Of a DNA stretch of 64,000 nucleotides, positions 26,868 through 36,801 are shown piece by piece. The notes beneath the pieces were generated by a model, which was not told the DNA's origin, ran no database searches, and saw nothing but the letters and a program-made list of their open reading frames with translations. Every line of letters begins with the position of its first letter. The stretch's first letter is position 1. The position numbers and the translations under genes were made by a program. Origin of the DNA: Mactromeris polynyma (taxonomy: Eukaryota; Mollusca; Bivalvia; Venerida; Mactridae); assembly GCA_032209605.1 (NCBI GenBank), contig JASFXZ010000009.1, positions 12,697,553 through 12,761,552 on the forward strand. Reading direction: 5' to 3'.

Positions 26868-27056
26868 TATTAGTTAGTTCTAAATGGACAGTATTCAGTG
26901 AATAGGCGTGCCTAATGAATATTCACTATTACGAACAAACGCTTTATGCGTTGCAAGCGTCTGGTGCATTAGAACTGGCTAAGACATTTTGCCCCCTAAC
27001 ATTTCGACCCCTGATTTGTATAAGACGTTTCGACCCCTGATTTATGTTTCTAACAG

Positions 27057-28390
27057 TTATAAAAGCAGGTAACAGATCGGACATCCGATATTCGGCTATC
27101 ATACATAGGTGTTTGAATTCATCACTGCTAGCACTATACATAGCCCATACACGAGTATAACAGGTTACATATCGGACATCAGGTATTCGGCGATCATACA
27201 TTGGTGTTTGAATGCATTACTGCTAGCAATATACCTAGTCCGCACGGTGATTTTTATAGGACATCCGGTATTCGGCGATCATGCATTGGTGTTTGAATGC
27301 ATTACTGCTAGCACTATACCTAGTCAGTACGGTGATTATAATAGGACATCCGGTATTCGGCGATCATGCATTGGTGTTTGAATGCATTACTGCTAGCACT
27401 ATACCTAGTCCGTACGGTGATTATAATAGGACATACGGTATTCGGCGATCATGCATTGGTGTTTGAATGCATTACTGCTAGCACTATACCTAGTCCGTAC
27501 GGTGATTATAATAGGACATCCGGTATTCGGCGATCATGCATTGGTGTTTGAATGCATTACTGCTAGCACTATACCTAGTCCGTACGGTGATTATAATAGG
27601 ACATCCGGTATTCGGCGATCATGCATTGGTGTTTGAATGCATTACTGCTAGCACTATACCTAGTCCGTACGGTGATTATAATAGGACATCCGGTATTCGG
27701 CGATCATGCATTGGTGTTTGAATGCATTACTGCTAGCACTATACCTAGTCCGTACGGTGATTATAATAGGACATCCGGTATTCGGCGGTCATGCATTGGT
27801 GTTTGAATGCATTACTGCTAGCACTTTACCTAGTCCGTACGGTGATTATAATAGGACATCCGGTATTCGGCGAACACATGTAGGTGTTCGAACTAATCAC
27901 TGCCAGCACTTAACCCAGCCCATACATGCTTATAACAGGTTACAAATCGGACATCCGGTATTCGGCGATAACATATAGGTGTTCGAACAAATCACTGCCA
28001 ACACTGAACCCAGTCCATACATGCTTATAACTGGTCACAAATCGGACATCCGGTATTCGGCGATCATATAAAGATGTTCGAACTAATCCATGCTAACACT
28101 ATTCCTACCTCCTACATGATTATAACAGATTACAAATTGGACATCCGGTAATCGGCGATCATATATAGGTGTTCTAACTCAACACTGCTAGCACTATACC
28201 TACCTCCTACATGATTATAACAGAATACAAATTGGACATCCCGTAATCGGCGATCATATATAGGTGTTCTAACTCAACACTGCTAGCACTATACCTACCT
28301 GGTTAATTCATGATTATAACATATTACAAATTGGACATCCGGTAATCGGCGATCATATATAGGTGTTCTAACTCAACACTGCTAGCACTA
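27057..28390 (+). repeat. 85-bp tandem array inside the TIR element
   Basis: About seven near-identical central units (27,250-27,860) contain GGACATCCGGTATTCGGCGA, TGCATTGGTGTTTGAATG, CACTGCTAGCACTATACCTA-type and GTACGGTGATTATAATA blocks. More diverged units flank them to ~27,060 and ~28,390. The period of 85 is not a multiple of three, so the repeated open frames crossing it are not evidence of coding. Single diverged copies also occur at 28,509-28,547 and 29,263-29,420. Confidence 0.92.
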
Positions 28391-28508
28391 TACCTCATGT
28401 ACGAGGTAAGTATAGTGCTAGCAGTGATGAGTTAGAACACCTATATATGATCACCAAATACCGGATGTCCGATTTGTAATCTGTTATAATCATGAACCAG
28501 GTAGGTAT
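28293..28508. repeat. long hairpin (~100-bp arms, 6-bp loop)
   Basis: An 85-bp-type unit is followed at once by its inverted copy. The centre is TACCTC-ATGTAC-GAGGTA at 28,391-28,408. The arms stay complementary with few mismatches out to ACCTACCTGGTT / AACCAGGTAGGT. Confidence 0.85.
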
Positions 28509-28836
28509 ATCAGGTTACAGATCGGACATCCGGTATTCGGCTATCGTATATGACCCTTTCTCGCGTGGGGATGACAAATGCTGTGATTGGGTATGTTGGC
28601 AGCGAGAGAGATGCATGTATTTTTATATTGGTACGTTGTATGAATTAAAAATGAACATGTATTTAAAGTGTTAACCATATTTATGAATATATAGTCAACC
28701 TTAATTTTTGTCATTATCATCAAATTAGTGAATGTTGTTGCCATTGATTTTAAGCAGAAATTATGCGTTGCAAAGATCAAATGTTGTGGACATGTATGAT
28801 TGACGGAGCTAATCATATGTATTTGTATCGTAAAGG

Positions 28837-28856
28837 CACGGACTTATATGTCCGTG
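28837..28856. repeat. 20-bp near-perfect palindrome
   Basis: CACGGAC-TTATAT-GTCCGTG, with one mismatched pair near the centre. The arms match the 26-bp palindrome at 5,698-5,723. Confidence 0.75.
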
Positions 28857-29100
28857 GTAAAGGGTTAAGAAAAATCATTTGTCTGTCGAAATCGTCATCA
28901 GAATCCATATTATATATACGATTCCAGATATTAAATCCATTGTTGGATTATCGTATTGAGACGTATGTGGTTATTTTGATTGCACAGTTTATTTCAATAT
29001 AAATTTTAATGCTTACAAAAACAAGGTAATGAGTGTAAGCTTTTTGATTCTGTAATTCTATGCTCAACTTAATACATTAATTAAACCATGTGAACTCACT

Positions 29101-29240
29101 GTGTTTTGCCCCCATGCTGACCTGGATAGAAGGCCCAGTGTTGCTGGGGCAAGTGCCCGAAGTCGCCGTCTGTGGATTAGGGGTAGCGGCAGTCCGGCTG
29201 CGTTGTTCGCATATTCGCCCTTTATAAGTGGGCAGATTTC
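29101..29240. other. GC-rich island, unidentified
   Basis: This ~140-bp stretch (GGCCCAGTGTTGCTGGGGCAAG, GTCGCCGTCTGTGG, AGCGGCAGTCCGGCTG) is much richer in G+C than its surroundings and is open in one plus-strand frame. No domain or splice context is recognised. It may be a captured fragment. Confidence 0.4.
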
Positions 29241-29262
29241 ATTTTACTCACTACATTGTAAC

Positions 29263-29420
29263 ATGATTATAACAGGTTACTGGTCGGACATCCGGTATTT
29301 GGCGATCATATATGATGTTCCAACTCATCACTGCTAGCACTAAACCTACCTTGTACATGATTATAACAGGTTACAGGTTGGACACATGTATTTGATGTAC
29401 GTGTTCGAACTCATCAGACA
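29263..29420 (+). repeat. diverged copies of the 85-bp unit
   Basis: GATTATAACAGGTTAC, GGACATCCGGTATTTGGCGATC and CATCACTGCTAGCACTA are present, so the repeat family extends beyond the main array within the same element. Confidence 0.8.
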
Positions 29421-31343
29421 GTAATCTTTTGTATAATTGCATATTCATTTACTCTTCTTTGTATTATTTTTTCCATCATCCTGGTTCAAAATTCTGTTGG
29501 GATCCCACGACAATGAGTATGGAAGCGTGGCACGTCTGCTTGGTATGTAGGAGGCTTATGAGGTGTTTGCTCGAGTTTGTATTTGATGCCATTCCAACCA
29601 AGGTCAATGTCTCCTTTGTAAAAAATTGTCTCATGGCATTGTCACATTTCCTGTTAATTACACATTTGATGTTTTGTGTTACTGGTATGGCTGAATAATG
29701 GAATGGTTCTTATACCTCCATTACACAATTTTCACAGGTATGTTCATTTACAAAAATGGCAATATATGGAACAACAAATGGAACTAAATTTCTTTGTTTT
29801 ATTAGGCAAGTATGAATATACATTTCTTGACATGATACTTTAAATACGTCCCATGCTTATTTGCAAACATACTTCATTTGATAACAAAATGTTCCTGAAA
29901 CCGACTAGATCAAAATTGGTTGATTTGACGATCCTCACAGTTAGCAAAAGATATAATTTCCAACATGTAAAGAATAATCACTATAATTATACTATCAACA
30001 AAATGACACGCATCAGGCAGGCGTGTTTCTTTAAATGAATCACGCAATTTGAACAATCTTGCTAGAGGGTTACCAAAGGAACATTTGCGAGAAATTATTC
30101 AAAATTGGGCCAGTAGTTTGTATACAAGAAGATTAGGAAGTTTCCACGAATACAAATTAATTGGACGTATGAACATACAGTGAGTGATCACAATAACTCA
30201 CACTGAGGTTTTTTCTCAGGCGACTTAAAAAACTGCAAATTCCAATGCAACTACAGTACACACTAAATATTCAAAATATTAAAACAATGCGTCTTTAACA
30301 ATTGAATGGACACAAAGAGTTATTTGATATTTTCTTGCACTACTGTACAGCAATATAACTGAATGACACACAATTAACTTGACTGTCCCTATGTTGGCAG
30401 AAAGGTAACCTAACTGATACAAAAAGGTAAGATGTTTCATGAATATTTCCAGTTGCTTGCAGAAAGACGAGCAAATTAGTACTGTTCCTAATTCAAGGAA
30501 ACTGATTAATATTCAACTTGCTGCAGTATATGACTGAAATATTGGTGAAAAAAGGTGCAAAACCAGATGAAAAATGGAACAAATATTGATTAGTTACATA
30601 GTAATTACTGTAGATGGGCAAATTAACCTTGTTTAAAAAGTAAACGGCAATACGTCCGTCCATGCATCAGAACATTATGATTATACAAATGTACACATTT
30701 CATGCAAGTTACACAATTTGTTGAAAAATCTAACATTAAAAATGTGTCTAATTTCAGTCAAAGCATAGTTTCCGAAACTAATCTCTTTTGGTTCTCTTCT
30801 AAGGCCTATCTGGGGGGAAGTTGAGAGAGGACATCCTCTGAAATTAAAAATTTGGTTCAAGAATGTGTGGTATGAAACAATATTTTTTAATAAAGGCCAG
30901 TCATGAAACATTAATCTACATTAATCATCTAAATTTTGGTCACAAAACTCACCATGACATGTTAGACTAAGGCGACCTTAAACAGTTCTGTTTATTATAT
31001 CCAGTGTAAGGTGTAAACATTGTCCTCATTATTTTATTAAGCATAACCAGAAGAACAAAATGTTGAATATAGACAAACATCAAGTAATCATTACCCTAAC
31101 ATAAATCCAATTAATGTATTCTATAAAAATTAGAATGAAGTACACAATTTTTAAGAAAGGTAACAACAATATCTACATTACTGAACCACTTACAGGTCTG
31201 TAGGCAGCTAATCAAGACTATTCCATATTAATACTTGAAAATTCTACTTCAGCTTGATGGCAATAACATGTCTATATACACTTTGTATTATTTGTTAAGG
31301 TTCAAATTGTATTTTTTTAACTTCAAAAAGACATCATAATTAC
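29421..31343. other. interior of the TIR element, no confident exon
   Basis: A minus-strand block at 30,790-30,833, after TTTTAATTTCAG, could encode a short terminal exon (DVLSQLPPDRP then stop) following the Ulp1 exon, but the phase could not be fixed. Nothing else is supported. Confidence 0.35.
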
Positions 31344-31467
31344 CTGTATAACATGTACGCCACAAGAAGTTCCATCCATCTGGTTTTTAAGCGGAAGGAA
31401 ATCGATGTTCCAATGTTGGGTATGAGATGTCTCTATCCTGTGCTTGTAACGCTCATTCATAAAGGCA
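31344..31467 (-). pseudogene. exon of a Ulp1-like (C48) cysteine protease domain
   Basis: On the minus strand an acceptor (CAATTTTTAG) precedes 41 codons ending at a donor (ATACAG|GTAATT). The translation includes HWNIDFLPL and KNQMDGTSCGVHVI. The DG-x-SCGV motif is the catalytic-cysteine signature of Ulp1/SENP-type deSUMOylating peptidases, with the preceding Gln as oxyanion residue. The upstream exon with the rest of the catalytic site was not found. It lies 1.3 kb downstream of the SWIM exon on the same strand, so I infer it is the C-terminal part of the same transposon gene. It is labelled as a pseudogene because that gene is broken elsewhere; the exon itself is open. Confidence 0.55.
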
Positions 31468-32417
31468 CTAAAAATTGATAGTAAGATATAAATATGGGAT
31501 TTTTTTTTGTAATTCTTAAATGTAGCTTATGAAGGCAATAATTGGTAACTGGAAAATATACACTTTTCTGGTACAAACTGCAGGAGCGATTTAAGTCTCA
31601 GTTGATCAAATTCTGTCTGAAATATACAGACCACCGCTTTTTGGTTTTTCTTTCATTGACAATATCATCCCTGCAATATACATCTTTTGCAAATTCTGTA
31701 TGCAGCTTAGCATAGTACAGATGTTGATTAAAGGGTAGAAAGTACCTTAAGTGCTACCTAGAAGATGTGCTTATATAGCTACATTAAACAGATGGTAAAT
31801 GGTTACATAGCAAAGAAGCAATCACCAAATACCACCTGCTGAAGTTATGAAAGGATATGGTATCTTTCAACATTGTCAGCACTGAATCATAGTTCAAGGG
31901 CTTTATAAGGTCGACATTAAAAATATAGATTTATTGATGATGTGGCTACTCAACTGACTGGTACCAGCGATTCCAGTTGTTTGTACCCAATAGCTATGGT
32001 ACTGCGGTAATATTCGTACCCAGCAATTTTAGCTAACCTCAATAAATATTTACATTAGGGGAAACAAACAATAGTTTATTATTGGCCTAAAGCATTTTAT
32101 GACATGGAAGTACTTAAATAAATGCAAACTACAATGATGATCATGTGGATTGAGCCTACAACCTTTAGTAGATTACCCAACATTCAACATTGGATGTTTA
32201 AAACAAAAATCCTATTCCTAACCTAAAGAACCCATTTTTTCATCTATGTTACATGAACCACACATATATTTAGGCCAATATTCAAACACAACACCGGAAC
32301 AGTATCACTTACTACCATCTCTGAAGGTAGATATGTTTTGAGAATTGCTGAATACAGAGAAAAATGCTGAAACATTTAAACTACAAATTAATTTGTCCCA
32401 TAAAATGATTATAAACA

Positions 32418-32612
32418 AGACATGTTTGTAAAACATTATGTCCCCATGACCTTTGACCCCAAAATCAATAGGGTTCCTCTGCTACCCAAGATGAATGTTT
32501 GGAACAGCTTTAAGGATGATAGGGGTTCTAGATGGGAAACGAAACATTTACAGACGGACCGACCGACATGTGCAAACCTATATGCCCTCCCTTTTCCGAA
32601 GGGGGCATAATA
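32418..32612 (-). repeat. dispersed repeat, inverted relative to 59,149-59,385
   Basis: The blocks TTTGTAAAACATTATG, CCCATGACCTTTGACCC, CTACCCAAGATGAATG, GACCGACCGACATGTGCA and CCGAAGGGGGCATAA are the reverse complement, in order, of blocks in the plus-strand copy inside TUT1 intron 13. Confidence 0.75.
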
Positions 32613-32759
32613 AAAATGACGCTTCAGCATGTACGTATCACATTAAACTGAACATTTTAAGCACAAATCAAGTTTAATAGATCACTGATTACTATAACTT
32701 CCTTAGGATACTATGAACATTGGCTAATACTATTTTATTCTAGATGAATTCTAACATAC

Positions 32760-35700
32760 CTGCTGTCTTAGTTTTTTTGTTCCTCTTCTTCCTTAGCTTT
32801 AGTGTTTTTCTGTCCAAGTTTACGTCCAGGTTTTCTTGGTCTTAAGATACCAGCCTCAGCAGGGACCATGCCACGTACTTTCTTATACAAGACTGTCAAG
32901 TCTTGGAACAGTTCTTCATATTGTGCATCTGCTGGCACTAAATACATCATGCTATTTATAGCACATGAGAGTGCTCTACATTTGGACTTGACAGCCACTG
33001 TTTGTTTTGGTGTATGTGTTGGTTGGACCTTGGAATGGCTCTGTGTCTGTTTTGGTCCATCAGTGCCTTGATTGTCTTGTTGCACATCATAAGGAATGAC
33101 ATCCTCATCGACCAAGAGATGAGGAGCGTTTCTAAACTCTTCACTAAGGGACTCCCATCCGTGTCCTGGTACATGCATGATGATGTGAAGCATGTGCTTA
33201 CATGGTAAATGGTATTTACCCCAGTCCAAGCAGGTGCAGGAATCCACCCAGATCTATATTGTACTGGCAACCACTAGTAGCACTTGTTATAGTGAACGTA
33301 TGTTCCTCAGTCTGGTTAACTTCACTAACTGCAGGCTCAATTGTTATGCGATCCATACAGTGTTCTATAAATGCACTAGACTTACAGTTGAGGAAATCAG
33401 GGATGTCTAGGATGTCTGCGGAGTAATTCTTTGACAACCATTCCAGGTTATGTTTCACGTTCCTGAAAAGCATATATTCAAATTATTACATACAGTGCAT
33501 GGAACTTTAAAGCAGAATATTGATAAAACAAAAAAGTTGTTTACAAACAATGCACATCTCGGCTATCCACATTTTAGATTAAATAATACTAAGCAAAAGC
33601 AATTAAATCATTAGACACTTGACAGCAGCAAACAACCCCACATCAATGATATTTCAGTAGCCTGACTGGCACTAAGCTTCTTATTAAATCCCATTAATGC
33701 AACAGTCAAATACTAAAGGCAGGGTTATGAGCCTTGTTATACACAAGCATATTGTTAAAAAGTGGGGGCATGAAAATAAATCATAGTACCAATATTATCA
33801 ATGTTAAAAATACATCCGAATGCAGTAGAATTACCCTTTAACTTGATGTGTTCAATTTTGTTTTGGCATTTCTGTATTTTTTTAAATTTTTAGTCAAACT
33901 GTGCACAAAACCCATTTACGCTAGAATATAAAGAAGTGATCTTGACAACACACTACACTGGAAATACCAAGATACCTTTTCATATTAGCATCTGCATGCT
34001 AAAACATAATATTATGAGGTTTCATTGCAGAATGGAACTTTTAACTTTTACTAGTTTTTAGTGGAAATCTTTTTTCTTTCATTTTGGTAACACTGACCTT
34101 GACACAATGTTAACCAAATTTGTCTACAGTTAGGGACTGCATCTATCAAATTTTAAGAGTTTTAATTTTGGTCTAGTTTACTTACTGTTGCACACAAAGG
34201 GCCGAGTACATGTGTTTTTTGATAATTTTCCTGCTTGGATAAAATCGGCTATTCAAACGATTAGCAGTTGGAAATTGTCGTTTTGAATAACCGAAAATGG
34301 CCCGTTCCATTTCATGAATCCTCCTGACACCATCTCCAACCAAAGAGTGAATCCTGTCAATAATTGTCTGGTCCAATCTCTGATACACTGAGCTGAGCTA
34401 CAAGAAATTTTACAAGAAATATCTTCAAAAAAGATGATCAACACAAATTGAAATAAGCAAAGATGTTGTAGTTTTATTGATTAAGATCTTAAGTTATATC
34501 AGGAACACATGTTCATAGAATCAATAAATAAAGACAACGAAACATTAAAAATCTGCTTTCGTTCATTTGTATAAATCAGAGCTCGGAGTTAAAACAAGAC
34601 AAATTTTAGGCAATTTCTAAAATCAAAGGGTGATTTGGCTGGTTATCAAACTTGGCCGAGATATTATGCCCACAAACATTTTCACCAAGTTTGGTAAAGA
34701 TCGGATGAAAACTCTTTGAGAGCGGACAACATGTGGACGCCGCCCGCCACGGTTGTATAAAATTTCAATAACAACATGCGTGGTAGAAGTAGTTTGTATA
34801 CTGCTCAATAAACAATCAACAGTATTTAAGAATTCAAAGACATAAAACATGTAATTTTAAAATATCATCCCATTTTTCAAACCTGATAATTAACAAAGTC
34901 TACCAAAATTCCAAACAAACGATATCAGAATATTTTTATGATGTTCCTACCTCACCAGTGATGTGGTTGTGACAAGATTCATTGGGTACAGACACATACA
35001 CCCTCACACCCCAATTTACATTGGATGAATGAAGAGCTTTATTCAGTAAAGTCCTCTTGACTTTCTTCTGATAATCAGAGTTGGAATAAATCTAAAAAAG
35101 AAGGGAATTTGTTACATATTTATATATTTAGTCCACGGACAATCCACTCACTTTTTACACAATAATTACTCGGACAAAATTAAATTTAACTGAAGAATTG
35201 TTTTTTTATCTTTATACAATGTTGTAAAAAATTCTCAACTGTCAATGTTTGTCACCTTCAAATATATTTGTGTTCATTTAATCAGGTACTATACCAAGGA
35301 GTTGTCTTATAAATAACTTACACCAATAAATGAGGGCCAGTTTGTTAGTGTTTTTGTCATGTCTCGTTACAACACAACAAAATAATATAAAGTACTGATG
35401 ACATCTCTATCTTGGTTGCATTTGATACCTTGTAATCAGGATAGCAGATGACGGCCCTAAGGATGATTGAAGCCCTGCAACCCTCTTTCTTGGTGCTGTG
35501 CTTTCGGCTCTTCTCTTCATACCCATGTTCAGACTGAAATATAACGAATTGCGTCTTTGAAATGTAAGTTTTAGAAGAGTTAACAATTGAAATTATCAGT
35601 TTTGCAAACAAATGACTGTAAATGATGTTAAAGTGCCCAGTTCTGAAATTACCAAAAGTCAAAAAGATTCAGTTGGTTTAAAAGTTGGCGAGTTTTTATT

Positions 35701-36431
35701 TCAATGAAAAGAGTAAGTGTCCTGGTTTACATATTAATGTACAATGAGGCTATGATAAAAACAATAATATATATAACAGCTTTTTGGGTGCAGGTCGTGG
35801 TTCATTAAGACTCGAATAGAACAAAGTGTGCAGTATTTCATATGACCATGTATATTTTTTTTCCTAAACTGGAACTATGCAATGGATGGCAATAGTAAGA
35901 AAAAAACATTTGGCGCATACCTGTACACATCGCGTCACATGCATGCGCCCAAATGATTAGGATGTACAGTTCAGGAATTGTAACGAAACGTACCGGTGAT
36001 ATATTTCAGGCTTCGTGTTGAATATTTTGGTGAGATTTTGTAAAATGGCTTTTTATTTATTAAAACCCTTGAATATGCTTTCTCTTTTATTGATTTGAAT
36101 ATGATTTAAACAGACATTCATAATTTATTTACCCGTTTACTGCGACAACAATGTTCGTATACGTTTGTTGATCAGAGTTCGTCTGCTCAACAGCTAAAAA
36201 ACGGGAAGCTTACACTGAATCTTTTACGTAACGATAAATATGCAGGTGTCCGCGTACTGGTAGTGTCCGCGTACTGTTCCGGTCTGTCTAGTCATTATGT
36301 TTACCAGGATATTTGAAATTATCCGACTTCACAGTCACAAATCTTTCCGCTGTCGACAACTCGCGATCATCAATGAAGCGATTTGCCTTCTCAAATGCAT
36401 CATCGCCGTCGAAAATCTTTACTAACGCCAT
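32760..36431 (-). pseudogene. CaRF(ALS2CR8)-like / SWIM zinc-finger transposon gene, frameshifted
   Basis: Five exons were traced on the minus strand: 36,431-36,305 (ATG, 42 codons, FKYPG end), 35,533-35,429 (SEHGYEEKSRKH...ICYPDYK), 35,091-34,951, 34,397-34,186 and 33,462-32,760. The fourth has GDGVRRIHEMERAIF and RFYPSRKIIKKHMYSAL, like the CaRF/ALS2CR8 domain of metazoan calcium-responsive factors (family recalled, not searched). The last has a SWIM finger, SCTCLDWGKYHLPCKHML (CxC-x9-CxH), then a basic RKPGRKLGQKN stretch. The phases of exons 1 and 2 do not join, so an exon between them is missing. The last exon carries one extra base at the CCC run 33,247-33,249 and apparently one missing base in the T7 run near 32,772-32,778, giving a stop just before a good donor. 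No DDE core is seen. It was probably a nuclear DNA-binding protein. Confidence 0.6.
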
Positions 36432-36505
36432 TTTCTTATTTAGACTTAAGATGGTACGTTACGGTCTTTAAATTCTTATGAAGCCGTTCTTTCCGGCACG
36501 TTACG

Positions 36506-36593
36506 GTAGGTGCCGTAAAAAAAGCCATTTTGTGAAAATTACAACTCATGAATATTCATTTTAACTCCGCCTTGTACTTTCGTGGCTACGGAC
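36506..36593 (-). repeat. right terminal inverted repeat
   Basis: Reverse complement of 26,779-26,867, ending CTTTCGTGGCTACGGAC. Just outside it, ACTTTCATAGCTACC (36,592-36,606) is a degenerate repeat of the tip, comparable with the minisatellite outside the left TIR. Confidence 0.88.
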
Positions 36594-36746
36594 TTTCATA
36601 GCTACCAAAGAAGGTTCTCACTAAAAGCGGCTGCAGCGTCTAAATAAATTGTGCATCGAGTAACTATTTGTGTCGTTTTTGGTTAAACTTTTGATTGCCA
36701 GACAAAGAGAAAGTGAGCAAATAAAAGTTTGCAAACTCAACAAGAA
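36594..36746 (+). promoter_or_regulatory. presumed TUT1 5' leader and proximal promoter
   Basis: Only 153 bp separate the right TIR from the TUT1 start codon, and 315 bp separate the two opposing ATGs. No TATA box is obvious. By position the core promoter lies here or inside the TIR. The context before the ATG (CAAGAA-ATG) has a purine at -3. No element was identified directly. Confidence 0.4.
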
Positions 36747-36801
36747 ATGAATCAACAAGGCGTACTTCATTGTGAGGTTTGCAATGCGCAGCTTCCGAAT
36801 T
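36747..36801 (+). CDS. tut1: tut1 exon 1 (first half of zinc finger)
   Basis: Encodes MNQQGVLHCEVCNAQLPN plus one base (phase 1), with donor T|GTGAGT. It supplies the CxxC pair. The two histidines come from exon 2, giving C-x2-C-x12-H-x5-H as in U1/matrin-type fingers. Confidence 0.9.

Larger units (their letters stand above)
26779..36593 (-). mobile_element. ~9.8-kb TIR-bounded element carrying a CaRF/SWIM/Ulp1-type gene
   Basis: Terminal inverted repeats of ~88 bp (26,779-26,867 and 36,506-36,593) match almost throughout, starting GTCCGTAGCCACGAAAGTAC. Inside, left to right, are an 85-bp tandem array, a long hairpin, an unclassified AT-rich segment, a Ulp1-like exon, and a minus-strand gene whose ATG is only 75 bp inside the right TIR. 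Long TIRs plus SWIM and Ulp1 domains recall Mutator-like and KDZ-type DNA transposons, but no DDE catalytic core was found in the traced exons. No convincing target-site duplication is seen: the flanking nonamers TATCAATAT and TTTCATAGC share only scattered positions. The superfamily is therefore open. Confidence 0.7.

Noticed and set aside
27109..27978. Chain of 61-90 residue open frames every 85 bp
   Set aside because: They are the 85-bp array read in cycling frames; the period is not a multiple of three.
26430..28390. CRISPR-like array
   Set aside because: Units are contiguous tandem repeats without unique spacers, in a eukaryotic genome.
29429..29698. 89-codon plus-strand frame in the TIR element
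   Set aside because: No domain, no splice context, and strand opposite to the traced gene.
31836..31920. Minus-strand stretch with NYDSVLTMLKDT as the Asp part of the Ulp1 site
   Set aside because: The order of residues and flanking frame do not fit a Ulp1 domain, and no joining splice pattern was found.
26770..36602. 9-bp target-site duplication for the TIR element
   Set aside because: TATCAATAT and TTTCATAGC agree at too few positions; the true ends may lie a few bases away or the duplication has decayed.
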